From assembly GCA_031552145.1 (NCBI GenBank), contig JAVBMV010000011.1, positions 1-64,000 on the forward strand: a stretch of DNA of 64,000 nt, written 5' to 3'. Both the position numbers and the translations under genes were made by a program. The notes below the pieces were generated by a model. The model worked only from the letters and a program-made list of their open reading frames with translations, had not been told where the DNA came from and searched no databases. This document shows positions 29,454-37,812 of this stretch, in pieces. Positions within the stretch are counted from its first letter, which is position 1. The number at the start of each line of letters is the position of its first letter. This DNA is from JAVBMV01 sp031552145 (GTDB taxonomy: Bacteria; Myxococcota; Myxococcia; Myxococcales; UBA5297).

Positions 29454-29484
29454 GACCAGGAGCGCTCCCAGGGCGCTCCTGGTC
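29454..29484. terminator. Hairpin between convergent BKACE and propeller lipoprotein genes
   Basis: GACCAGGAGCGC (29454-29465) pairs perfectly with GCGCTCCTGGTC (29473-29484) around a seven-base loop. No T-run. Confidence 0.65.
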
Positions 29485-29502
29485 GGCTGGCGCAAATCGC
29501 GG

Positions 29503-30819
29503 CTATTCGAGCCACCCAGTTCTTCTGTTGTTAAAGTACCGAAGGGCTCCAGGCGTATTCATCGGACCAGGGCTGTTGGTTTGGATTGCGAAGATAACAG
29601 TTTCGTCCATGAAGTCTACCGTCAGATAGTAAATGCCCGTGGGGCCGAGATTGACTGACAATGATTTGTAGTCTCCGCCGAGTGGAATGCGCCAGAGTTC
29701 GGACAGCTCTGGCGTGTACGCGGTGGCGTAAACCTGGCCAGGGGATTCTCCGTCTTGTTCCCATTGTGTGCCGTATAGAGTTCCGTCCGCGCCGATGGCG
29801 CGTACATAAGCGTTCCTGTCGGCGCGAGTCAAGGTGTCGATGTGCGTTCCATCTTTGTCAAATCTTTCATATACGGCCCGTCCATCTAGAGAGGTTATTC
29901 CTACGTAAGTCCGCGCCTGTCCGTCGGTGAGGAAGACGTTCCACCCGCCATCGATGTCAGCAGGATGGCTCCATTTTTGATTGCCACACTCGTCTAGCAT
30001 GGCACTGCGGATATATGCGACACCATCAGCTTCATATCCCCAGTAGTCCGCAATTCCTATCTGCGAAAAGACTATGCGAAAAACATGCCTCCCGGAAGTA
30101 TCGACATTGGACCAATAATAGGATTTGCCATTGGGTGCCGAATGCGCGTCCAGGTCAACAAAGAGCGTGTCACCCGCGCCGCCTCTGAGTCTGCGCGCCT
30201 GTCCTGCTGTGAGCCCAATGCGCTCTTTCCAGACCTGCTTTCCCGAATTCGCGGCTATTGCATAAAGGTAGCCGTCGCTTGCGGCGACGTAGAGCACGTT
30301 GTCAGGGCTCAGCAGCAGCCGCGATGCGTAGACCGTTTCGTTGTTGCGATCTAGGTTCCTGCCAAACCCATGTTTCCAACGTAGAGCACCGTCCTTGGTA
30401 AAAGAGAAAACGGATGAAGACGCAAAATAGAAATTGCCGTCGGCATCTGCTGTCAATCCCGCTTCGAAGCCGCCCCCGATGCTATTCATGTCGACGAAAT
30501 TCTCTACTGGGTCGCCGTTAAGATCTACTATCCAGAGCGTATTGACGGAGACAAGGGCAAGCCTTTCGGCTGTGAGGACGGTTTCAGGCGCGTATCCCGA
30601 GGCGGGAACGCTCTTTCGCCAGAGGAGGGAGGGGGCGCCATTGTCCAACGGCTCGAGAGGCTCGACGATTCTGGGCTGGGGCCATCCTTCGATACAGCGA
30701 CGAGGTGCGGTTGCCGTGGCTCCCTCTCTCGCACATGCGGTTGCGAGTAGGGTGAGCGTCACGAACAGAAATCTCGTTGACAACTTGGAGAAGCTGATGC
30801 TGCTCGTGAGCTGCATCAC
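29503..30819 (-). CDS. Lipoprotein with PQQ-like beta-propeller repeats
   Basis: The 438-residue product has a lipoprotein signal with lipobox LLATAC. The rest has propeller-type repeats such as ADGNFYFASSSVFSFTKDGA, VLYVAASDGYLYAIAANSGK and ADGTLYGTQW, as in PQQ-like or BamB-type proteins. The length would fit seven or eight blades. There is no dehydrogenase signature, so a binding or scaffold role in the outer envelope is likely. GAGGAGG stands about nine bases before the ATG. Codon use is less GC-rich than in the housekeeping genes around it, like the giant lipoprotein 1 kb away. Confidence 0.85.
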   Translation of the reverse strand: MMQLTSSISFSKLSTRFLFVTLTLLATACAREGATATAPRRCIEGWPQPRIVEPLEPLDNGAPSLLWRKSVPASGYAPETVLTAERLALVSVNTLWIVDLNGDPVENFVDMNSIGGGFEAGLTADADGNFYFASSSVFSFTKDGALRWKHGFGRNLDRNNETVYASRLLLSPDNVLYVAASDGYLYAIAANSGKQVWKERIGLTAGQARRLRGGAGDTLFVDLDAHSAPNGKSYYWSNVDTSGRHVFRIVFSQIGIADYWGYEADGVAYIRSAMLDECGNQKWSHPADIDGGWNVFLTDGQARTYVGITSLDGRAVYERFDKDGTHIDTLTRADRNAYVRAIGADGTLYGTQWEQDGESPGQVYATAYTPELSELWRIPLGGDYKSLSVNLGPTGIYYLTVDFMDETVIFAIQTNSPGPMNTPGALRYFNNRRTGWLE

Positions 30820-30960
30820 CTGTTCCTCCTCAGCAGGACAAGCCCTTCTTTTGAGAAGGCCTAGGGATTGTGAAAAGTGCGGCAGTCCTTGTCAACCGGA
30901 TGCTCGGGCGATGGCCCCTGTTCCCAGTGGGGTTGCCCGTACTCTCGATCGAGCCACCAG

Positions 30961-30988
30961 TTGAAACGGCTGGCCGAGCCGCTACGAT
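30961..30988 (+). promoter_or_regulatory. Promoter-like site ahead of holB
   Basis: TTGAAA (30961-30966), a 16-base spacer and TACGAT (30983-30988), nine bases before the ATG, implying a very short leader. Confidence 0.5.
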
Positions 30989-30997
30989 GCGCGCCCC

Positions 30998-32119
30998 ATG
31001 CCATTCACGGACATCGTAGGTCAGGAGCGCCCTATCTCGCTCCTGACCGGCGCCCTGCGGAAGGGCGCGCTGCACCACGCCATGCTCTTTGCCGGCCCCG
31101 AGGGGGTGGGCAAGGAGCTCACCGCGCTCACCTTGGCGCAGGCCGCCAACTGTGACGGACCGGCCCGCCCCTCGGCTAGCCAGGGCCTCTTCTCTGGAAT
31201 GGAGCGCGAGGCGGCTCGCGGCCACGCGCCCTCTCACGTGCCTTCTAAGGACGCGTGCGGCGAGTGCCCGTCGTGCCGGCGCATCGCGGGGCGCAATCAC
31301 CCCGACATCCTCTGGCTCATGTCGGAGGCGGAGCAGGTGGAGCGCAAGCTGGCCGGTCGCGCCGACTTCAGCTCGACGCCTTCGCGCGAGATCAGGATCG
31401 CGCAGATACGAGCGCTGCCGGAGCGGCTGGCGCTCAAGGCGCTGGAGGCGAAGCGCAAGTTCGCCATCATCGTGGGCGCCGAGGCGATGAACACCGCCGC
31501 GCAGAACGCTTTCCTGAAGCTATTGGAAGAACCGCCCGACGCCACTTCACTCATCCTCATCAGCCATGCGCCCGACCAGCTGCTGCCGACCATACGGTCG
31601 CGCTGCATGAAGCTCTCCTTCAATCCGCTGCCGCTCGACTTCGTGGCGAAGCGGGTGATGCAGGCGCAGAAGCTGGACGAGGAGAGCGCCCGCCTCTGCG
31701 CCGCGATGGCCGAGGGCTCGCTCGCGGCGGCGCTGGCGCTCGACCCCAAGACGCTGGCGAAACGGCGCGCGCTCATCGAGCGGGTGGAGCAGCTCGCGGC
31801 AAAGGGCGTGAACGAGGCCTTCGCGCTCGCCGCCGAATTTGGCGAAGAGCGCGAGGAGGCCGAGGCGCACCTGATGCAACTGGAGACCTGGTTCCGCGAT
31901 ACCGCGGCCGCCGCCTCGGGCGCCGAAGAGCGCACGCTCATCAACCGCGATCTGGCGCCGCTGGCCTATGAGGCGCGTTCCCAGGCGGGCTGGACGCTGG
32001 CCGAACCGCTTCGAAGAATCGAGCTCTGCCGCGAGGCGCGCGCGGCGCTGCGAGGCAATGGCTCTCCAAAACTGCAGCTGGAGGCGTTCTTCCTCCGCCT
32101 TCTCTACCCCGAGGCCTGA
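30998..32119 (+). CDS. holB: DNA polymerase III delta' subunit
   Basis: Delta' is the rigid stator of the clamp loader. The N-terminus (FTDIVGQERPISLLTGAL), a degenerate P-loop GPEGVGKE (Lys 39 followed by Glu instead of Ser/Thr), the zinc module CGECPSCRR, AAQNAFLKLLEEPP and TIRSRC fit the family. Length is 373 residues. A Cys that would normally start the zinc site occurs in AANCDG, separated by a ~35-residue insert. It is followed after four bases by holA, so both clamp-loader arms are encoded together, which is not the usual arrangement in E. coli. Confidence 0.92.
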   Translation: MPFTDIVGQERPISLLTGALRKGALHHAMLFAGPEGVGKELTALTLAQAANCDGPARPSASQGLFSGMEREAARGHAPSHVPSKDACGECPSCRRIAGRNHPDILWLMSEAEQVERKLAGRADFSSTPSREIRIAQIRALPERLALKALEAKRKFAIIVGAEAMNTAAQNAFLKLLEEPPDATSLILISHAPDQLLPTIRSRCMKLSFNPLPLDFVAKRVMQAQKLDEESARLCAAMAEGSLAAALALDPKTLAKRRALIERVEQLAAKGVNEAFALAAEFGEEREEAEAHLMQLETWFRDTAAAASGAEERTLINRDLAPLAYEARSQAGWTLAEPLRRIELCREARAALRGNGSPKLQLEAFFLRLLYPEA

Positions 32120-32123
32120 GCTC

Positions 32124-33428
32124 ATGAGCGAGAGCAGCACCTTTCTGAAGGCAATCGAGGCGGGAAAGGCCGCTCCGGCCTATCTCATTACGGGCGAGGA
32201 GTACCTGGTGCGCAAGGTGAGCGACGAGCTGGTGGGCGCGCTCCTTCCGGGCTCCACCGCCGCGCTCAACCTCGCCATCATGGATGGCACCTCCGCGGCC
32301 GAGGTCGCGCGCGAGCTGGCCACCCTGGCGATGCTGCCCGGGCGCAAGGTGGTGCTGGTGCGCGAGCCCGAGTTCCTGGCGCCGCAGAAGCGCGCGAAGG
32401 CCGACGCGCTGGCGAAGGTGAAGGAGGCCTGGACGGGCGGCAAGCGCAGGCTCGCCGCCAACCGCGCTCTGGCGCTCCTTGCGCGCGCGGGGCTGGGGCC
32501 CAGGGAGCTCTCCGCTGCCTCCGTGGAGCAGCTCGAGAAGGCGCTCGGCACGGAGCTGGCCGACACCGACGCCTCCTTCCTGCGCGATATTGGCTCCTTC
32601 TGCATGGAAGAGGGGCTCACCTCGCCCGAGGGGGGCACGGCGCCGCTCGAGGCGCTGCTCGAGAAGGGGCTGCCCAAGGGGCACCACCTGGTCATCGAGG
32701 CGACGCAGCTCGACGCTGCCCACCCGATGGTGAAACGCATCGCCCGCGATGGGGTGCTGATCGAGCGGAAGGTGGAGCGCGAGCTGAAGAAGCTCGACAT
32801 CCATCAGGTGGCCGCCGAGCTGCTCGCGCCCTTGGGCAAGCGGCTCGACGGCGCCGCCGAGGCGCTGCTGAAGGACTACTGCGGCGCCGAGATGCGGCTC
32901 CTGCTCGGCGAGCTGGAGAAGCTGGCCACCTACGTCCCGGAGAAGCAGCAGACGATCACCGAGGCCGATGTCCGGGCCATCGTGAGCCGCTCGCGCGAAG
33001 AGGAGTTCCTGGAGCTCTCCAACGCCATCCAGAGCCGCGATCTGCGCACCGCCCTGCGCTACGTCGAGGGCGCGCTGGGCGCGGGCGAGGCGCCGCTGAG
33101 GCTCTCCGCGACGCTCGCCACGATGGTGCGCAACCTGCTCGAGAGCCGGGCGCGCTGGGCGCGGGCGGGCTTTGGACCCAGGACCTCGAAGGGCGAGTTC
33201 GACGCGAAGGGATTGCCAATCCTCGCGGCCGAGGTGAAGGAGCGTGGCGGGCGCCCCCCTCACCCCTATGCCGCCTGGATGAACTTTCAGGCCTCCATGC
33301 GCTTTGAGCTGATGGAGCTGGTTCGCGCCCACCTGACCGTCGCCAGGGCAGACATGGCGCTCAAGTCGGGCGCGAACCCTCGGATGGCGCTCGAGTCGAT
33401 CCTCTTCGCGCTCTGCCGGGCGGCATAG
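32124..33428 (+). CDS. holA: DNA polymerase III delta subunit
   Basis: Delta opens the beta clamp. The protein starts STFLKAIEAGKAAPAYLITG with the family-typical YLITGEEYLVRK and continues with MLPGRKVVLVRE, the LLKDYCGAEMRLLLGELEKL block and a C-terminal helical collar. It has 434 residues against about 340 for most homologues; the extra length lies in residues ~90-175 (around KRRLAANRALALLARAGL and SFCMEEGLTSPEGG). ATG 32124 lies four bases after the holB stop, suggesting translational coupling. Confidence 0.9.
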   Translation: MSESSTFLKAIEAGKAAPAYLITGEEYLVRKVSDELVGALLPGSTAALNLAIMDGTSAAEVARELATLAMLPGRKVVLVREPEFLAPQKRAKADALAKVKEAWTGGKRRLAANRALALLARAGLGPRELSAASVEQLEKALGTELADTDASFLRDIGSFCMEEGLTSPEGGTAPLEALLEKGLPKGHHLVIEATQLDAAHPMVKRIARDGVLIERKVERELKKLDIHQVAAELLAPLGKRLDGAAEALLKDYCGAEMRLLLGELEKLATYVPEKQQTITEADVRAIVSRSREEEFLELSNAIQSRDLRTALRYVEGALGAGEAPLRLSATLATMVRNLLESRARWARAGFGPRTSKGEFDAKGLPILAAEVKERGGRPPHPYAAWMNFQASMRFELMELVRAHLTVARADMALKSGANPRMALESILFALCRAA

Positions 33429-33536
33429 CCGGCAGCCGGGAGCGGACGCCTCTCGCGGTTTTCCCACCCTTGTGCTACGGACTCCCGCCCGCCTGGGCGA
33501 AGAGGGCCCGGGCCAGGCCAAGGGAAGAGCCGCCGA

Positions 33537-35342
33537 ATGTCCGAAGCGAACGCAAATATCCGCAACTTTTCGATCATCGCCCACATCGACCATGGGAAGT
33601 CGACCCTGGCCGACCGGCTGCTCGAGAAGACGCACACCATCACCGACCGCGAGAAGCAGAACCAGTTCCTAGACAACATGGATCTGGAGCGCGAGCGCGG
33701 CATCACCATCAAAGCCCAGACGGTGCGGATGGGCTTCACGGCGCGCGACAAAAAGAGCTATGTGCTCAACCTGATCGACACCCCGGGACACGTCGACTTC
33801 GCCTACGAGGTCTCGCGCTCGCTGGCCGCCTGCGAGGGGGCGCTGCTCGTCGTCGACGCGACGCAGGGCGTCGAGGCGCAGACGCTGGCCAACGTCTACA
33901 TGGCGCTGGAGCACAACCTCGAGATCATCCCCGTCATCAACAAGATCGATCTTCCCTCGGCAAACGTGGAGCTGGTGAAGAGCCAGATCGAAGAGGTGAT
34001 CGGCCTGGACGCTTCGAACGCGGTGCTGGCCTCGGCGAAGGAGGGGCTGGGCATCGAGGAGATCCTCGAGGCGGTGGTCGCCCGGATCCCGGCGCCCTCG
34101 GGCGATCCCGAGGCGAAGCTGAAGGCGCTGGTCTTCGACAGCTGGTACGACAGCTACCGCGGCGTGGTGATGCTGGTGCGCGTGGTCGAGGGGACCCTGC
34201 GCGTGAAGCAGAAGATTATGCTCTGCTCCAACGGCCGCGACTACGAAGTGCAGGAGCTGGCCGTCAACGCGCCCAAGGCGCGGCCCACCCCCAAGCTCGT
34301 GGCAGGAGAGGTGGGACTCCTCGTCGCCAACGTGAAGACCATCGCCGATGCCAAGGTGGGCGACACCGTCACCGATCTGAAGAACCCCACCGACGACCCC
34401 TTTCCGGGCTTCAAGGAGCTGAAGCCGATGGTCTTCGCGGGGATCTACCCCGTCGACGCCGCCGACTACGAGAACCTGCGCGACGCGCTCGAGAAGCTGA
34501 GGCTCAACGACTCCTCCTTCACCGTGGAGCCCGAGACCTCGCAGGCGCTCGGTTTCGGCTTTAGGTGCGGCTACCTGGGGCTGCTCCACATGGAGATTGT
34601 GCAGGAGCGGCTGGAGCGCGAATACAACCTCGACCTCATCACCACCGCCCCCTCGGTCGTCTATCGGATCACCACCACCGGCGGGGAGGTGCTCCACATC
34701 GACAACCCCGCCAAGCTGCCCGCGACGCAGCAGATCGAGCAGTGGGAAGAGCCGATCCTCACCTGCCACATTCACGTCCCGGACGAGTACCTGGGCAATG
34801 TGCTCAAGCTCTGCCAGGACCGGCGCGGGGTGCAGCGCGACATCAAATACTTCGGCACCCAGCGCGTGCAGGTCACCTACGAGATGCCGCTGGCCGAGGT
34901 GGTCTTCGACTTCTTCGACAAGCTCAAGAGCGCCACGCGCGGCTACGCCTCGCTCGACTACGAATTGCACGGCTACGCGCAGGCCGACCTGGTGAAGCTC
35001 GACATCCTGATCAACGGCGAGCCGGTCGACGCGCTCACCGTTATCGTCCACCGCGATCGCGCCTTCGACCGCGGCCGCATCGTCTGTGTGAAGCTGAAGG
35101 ATGAGATCCCGCGGCAGATGTGGGAGATCGCGATCCAGGCGGCGATCGGCGCGAAGGTGATCGCCCGCACCACGGTGAAGGCTTTCCGCAAGAACGTCAT
35201 CGCCAAGTGCTATGGCGGCGATATCTCGCGAAAGCGAAAGCTGCTGGAGCGGCAGAAAGAGGGCAAGCGGCGCATGAAGCAGGTCGGCTCCGTGGAGATC
35301 CCGCAGGAGGCCTTCCTGGCCGTGTTGAAAGTGGACGAGTGA
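33537..35342 (+). CDS. lepA: Elongation factor 4 (LepA)
   Basis: LepA is a ribosome-dependent GTPase that affects translation fidelity and initiation. The G1 motif AHIDHGKST, the switch motif RGITIKAQT, G3 DTPGH and G4 NKID are all present. The C-terminal domain is LepA-specific, with FRKNVIAKCYGGDISRKRK and KEGKRRMK. Length is 601 residues, full size. lepB follows 11 bases after the stop; a lepA-lepB pair is widespread in bacteria. Confidence 0.97.
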   Translation: MSEANANIRNFSIIAHIDHGKSTLADRLLEKTHTITDREKQNQFLDNMDLERERGITIKAQTVRMGFTARDKKSYVLNLIDTPGHVDFAYEVSRSLAACEGALLVVDATQGVEAQTLANVYMALEHNLEIIPVINKIDLPSANVELVKSQIEEVIGLDASNAVLASAKEGLGIEEILEAVVARIPAPSGDPEAKLKALVFDSWYDSYRGVVMLVRVVEGTLRVKQKIMLCSNGRDYEVQELAVNAPKARPTPKLVAGEVGLLVANVKTIADAKVGDTVTDLKNPTDDPFPGFKELKPMVFAGIYPVDAADYENLRDALEKLRLNDSSFTVEPETSQALGFGFRCGYLGLLHMEIVQERLEREYNLDLITTAPSVVYRITTTGGEVLHIDNPAKLPATQQIEQWEEPILTCHIHVPDEYLGNVLKLCQDRRGVQRDIKYFGTQRVQVTYEMPLAEVVFDFFDKLKSATRGYASLDYELHGYAQADLVKLDILINGEPVDALTVIVHRDRAFDRGRIVCVKLKDEIPRQMWEIAIQAAIGAKVIARTTVKAFRKNVIAKCYGGDISRKRKLLERQKEGKRRMKQVGSVEIPQEAFLAVLKVDE

Positions 35343-35353
35343 CGGGAGCGTCG

Positions 35354-36355
35354 ATGGCCGGTTCCGAGAAGCCCGACAGAGTGGAGCGGCGCCGCCTGCG
35401 CGAGGCGAGGCGCGAGGCCAAGGATTTGCTCGCGCACGTCGAGCGGCTGGTGAAGCGCCACAAGAAGCGGCTAGGGGACGAGCGGTGCGCGCAGCTTGGC
35501 GCGGCCATGGCCGAGGTGCGGGGCGCGCTGAAAGCTGGCGCGGGAGGCCCCCTCGACGAGGCGCGCGCGCGGCTCGCCGCGCTCGAGGAACGCCATCTTT
35601 CGTCTTACCGAAGAGCGCCGGGGCTCGAGTCTGCGCTCTCTGTTGGCAAGGTGCTCGTGGCGGTGATGCTCCTGCGCCTCTTCGTTCTTGAGCCCTTCAA
35701 GATCCCCTCGGGCTCGATGATCCCGACGCTGATGATCGGAGATCGGCTCTTCGTCAACAAGCTCTCCTACGGCGTGAGGCTCCCGCTGCTCCAGAAGATG
35801 GCGTTGCACTGGGGTGGCTACACGCGCGGCGACGTGGTCGTCTTCGTGACCCCCACCGACAAGGAGCTGCCGATCCTCGACCAACGCGACTTCATCAAGC
35901 GGATCGTTGGCCTCCCGGGCGACGTGATCGAGGTTCGGGGAGAGGTGCTCCACGTCAACGGCGCGCCCCAGCCGCGCGAAATGGTCGACGCGACCTACGC
36001 CTATTACGACAGACTGGGCGACGATGGCCCCTGGCAGAAGATGCAGGCCAATCTTCTGACGGAGCGGCTCGAGAGCGCCGATGGAGGCGCGGTGGTCCAC
36101 AGCGTGATGCGGGATGCCACGCGTTACCATGCGGCGCGCGAGGGGCCCTTCGTCGTACCCGAGGGACACCTCTTCATGATGGGCGACAACCGAGACAACT
36201 CGCAGGATGGGCGCTACGGGGGGTGGTTCGTGCCCTTCGGAAATGTGAAGGGGCGTGCCATCTTCATCTTCTATTCCTGGGGCATGCCCGGGAGCTGGTT
36301 CGGCGGCGCTGGCGAGGGGCTCAGGCTGGAGCGTCTCTTCAAGCCGATTGATTGA
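35354..36355 (+). CDS. lepB: Signal peptidase I with a long cytoplasmic N-terminal extension
   Basis: The enzyme removes signal peptides after Sec or Tat export. The catalytic Ser is in IPSGSMIPTL (residue 121) and the Lys in DFIKRIVGLPGD (residue 182). GDNRDNSQDGR is box E. Before the single membrane anchor (LVAVMLLRLFVLEPF) there are about 95 residues, mostly charged and helical (ERRRLREARREAKDLLAHVE), not found in E. coli LepB. They may form a coiled coil. ATG 35354 has GGGAG five bases upstream. Length is 333 residues. Confidence 0.94.
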   Translation: MAGSEKPDRVERRRLREARREAKDLLAHVERLVKRHKKRLGDERCAQLGAAMAEVRGALKAGAGGPLDEARARLAALEERHLSSYRRAPGLESALSVGKVLVAVMLLRLFVLEPFKIPSGSMIPTLMIGDRLFVNKLSYGVRLPLLQKMALHWGGYTRGDVVVFVTPTDKELPILDQRDFIKRIVGLPGDVIEVRGEVLHVNGAPQPREMVDATYAYYDRLGDDGPWQKMQANLLTERLESADGGAVVHSVMRDATRYHAAREGPFVVPEGHLFMMGDNRDNSQDGRYGGWFVPFGNVKGRAIFIFYSWGMPGSWFGGAGEGLRLERLFKPID

Positions 36356-36379
36356 GCTCAAATCGATTGCGGGGCGAAC

Positions 36380-37093
36380 GTGGACGAGCCGGTCGGGACA
36401 GTTGAGACAGGGATGACCGAGGGCGAGCAGGCGGCGTGGTTCGAGGGCGTGTGGGCTGCGCGCGAGGAGCGCCTCTATCGCTCCTTCTTCGGCGACCCCG
36501 TGGAGGGGCGGATCCACACGCTGACCGAGCCGCTCTTCGCCTCGCTGGGAGAGCATGAGCTCGATCCGCGCTGGCTGACGCACGGCGTGATCGAGTTCGC
36601 GCCGACGGCGAGGCGCGCCTCGTCACTCTTCGTCACCTCGGGCCTCTCCAACCCGTGGGGCATGGACCCGAGCGACGCCAACCCATTCGAGCCGAGTGGT
36701 CTCGGTTTCGAGCTCTTGATGGAGGCGCCGGCGGGGCGCGGCGGCTGGGCCGTCGGGCTCTTGCAGTGGCTCTCCGCTGTGCAGCTGCTGGTGGCGACCG
36801 GACGGATGGAGGGCGGTCTGCTCGAGCCGGGCGACAGGATCCCCCTGGGCGAGGTGACGGCGAAGGCCCACGGCAGCGCCCTCTTTGGATTGCTCGCCGC
36901 CGAGCCCGTGGGCTTCCCGGCGCAGTTCGAGCTCCCCTCGGGAATGGTGCAGCTGACGCTGCTCTGTGGCGTGACGGAGCGGGAGTATGGGTTCGCGGAG
37001 AGGGTGGGGCCCGAGCAGCTCGTCACTAAGCTGAAGCACGCTGGATACTTTCCGGTCACCGATCCCGAGAGGAGAGAGCTCGATGGCCTCTGA
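36380..37093 (+). CDS. Suppressor-of-fused (SUFU) domain protein
   Basis: The 237-residue protein carries the bacterial SUFU domain, with VIEFAPTARRASSLFVTSGL, a GLGFELLMEAP motif and WAVGLLQWLSAVQLL. Bacterial SUFU proteins have no settled biochemical role; some are thought to act as immunity proteins to toxins. The coordinate given is a GTG start; the ATG at 36413 is an alternative that removes 11 residues, and both ribosome sites are weak. The last 11 bases overlap the NUDIX gene, so the two are likely translated together. Confidence 0.85.
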   Translation: MDEPVGTVETGMTEGEQAAWFEGVWAAREERLYRSFFGDPVEGRIHTLTEPLFASLGEHELDPRWLTHGVIEFAPTARRASSLFVTSGLSNPWGMDPSDANPFEPSGLGFELLMEAPAGRGGWAVGLLQWLSAVQLLVATGRMEGGLLEPGDRIPLGEVTAKAHGSALFGLLAAEPVGFPAQFELPSGMVQLTLLCGVTEREYGFAERVGPEQLVTKLKHAGYFPVTDPERRELDGL

Positions 37094-37724
37094 GCACGAG
37101 GGAAAACCGATCCCCTGGCTCGACTGGGCGCGCCGGCTTCAGGCGCACGCGCAGTCGGGGCTGGCCTACTCTCCCAACCCCTTCGATCGAGAGCGGTTCG
37201 AGCAGATCCGAGCGGTGGCGGAAGAGATGGCGGCGCTCGGGAGTGGCGCGCCGCTGACGCAGATCCGCGACAGCTTCAATGCCCAGGCGGGCTACGCGAC
37301 GCCCAAGATCGATGTGCGGGGAGCGCTCTTTCAGGGCGACCGCGTCCTGCTCGTGCGGGAGCGCTCGGATGGAGGCTTCACGCTCCCCGGCGGATATGCC
37401 GACGTCTTCGACTCGCCCAAGGAGGCGGTCGAGCGCGAGATGCGGGAGGAGTCGGGCTTTGAAGTAAGGGCGGTGAAGCTCGCGGCGCTCTACGACCGCG
37501 AGCGGCAGGGACATACCCCGCCGCACCTCTATCGGCTCTACAAGGCCTTCTTCATCTGCGAGCTGGTGGGAGGGGAGGCGAAGGAGAGCAGCGAGACGTG
37601 CGATGCCGGCTTCTTCGAGCTCTCGGCGCTGCCGCCGCTCTCGCTGGGCAGGACCACCGCGCGGGAGCTGGAGCGGATGCTGGCACACCAGCGCGATCGC
37701 TCGCTGCCGGCCGACTTCGATTGA
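37083..37724 (+). CDS. NUDIX hydrolase with Nudix N-terminal helical domain
   Basis: The N-terminal ~65 residues (WLDWARRLQAHAQSGLAYS ... FEQIRAVAEEMAA) match the helical domain of the YjhB-like ADP-ribose pyrophosphatase group. The Nudix box is in GYADVFDSPKEAVEREMREE plus SGF, where the first Glu of the usual signature is Asp. The REMREES part holds the metal-binding Glu residues. Length is 213 residues. Substrates in the family are nucleoside diphosphates linked to another group; the actual one is unknown. Its ATG lies inside the end of the SUFU gene. Confidence 0.9.
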   Translation: MASEHEGKPIPWLDWARRLQAHAQSGLAYSPNPFDRERFEQIRAVAEEMAALGSGAPLTQIRDSFNAQAGYATPKIDVRGALFQGDRVLLVRERSDGGFTLPGGYADVFDSPKEAVEREMREESGFEVRAVKLAALYDRERQGHTPPHLYRLYKAFFICELVGGEAKESSETCDAGFFELSALPPLSLGRTTARELERMLAHQRDRSLPADFD

Positions 37725-37765
37725 GTTTTCGCGAGGAGCGGCCCCATCGGGGGTGGCGGCTCCGT

Positions 37766-37794
37766 TTGACAGTCGCATTGGCCAACTTTAGAAC
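37766..37794 (+). promoter_or_regulatory. Promoter-like site ahead of the UDP-glucuronate decarboxylase gene
   Basis: TTGACA (37766-37771), a 17-base spacer and TAGAAC (37789-37794), 18 bases before the ATG. The -35 hexamer is a perfect consensus. Confidence 0.62.
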
Positions 37795-37812
37795 GCACGG
37801 GAGAGGTGACAC

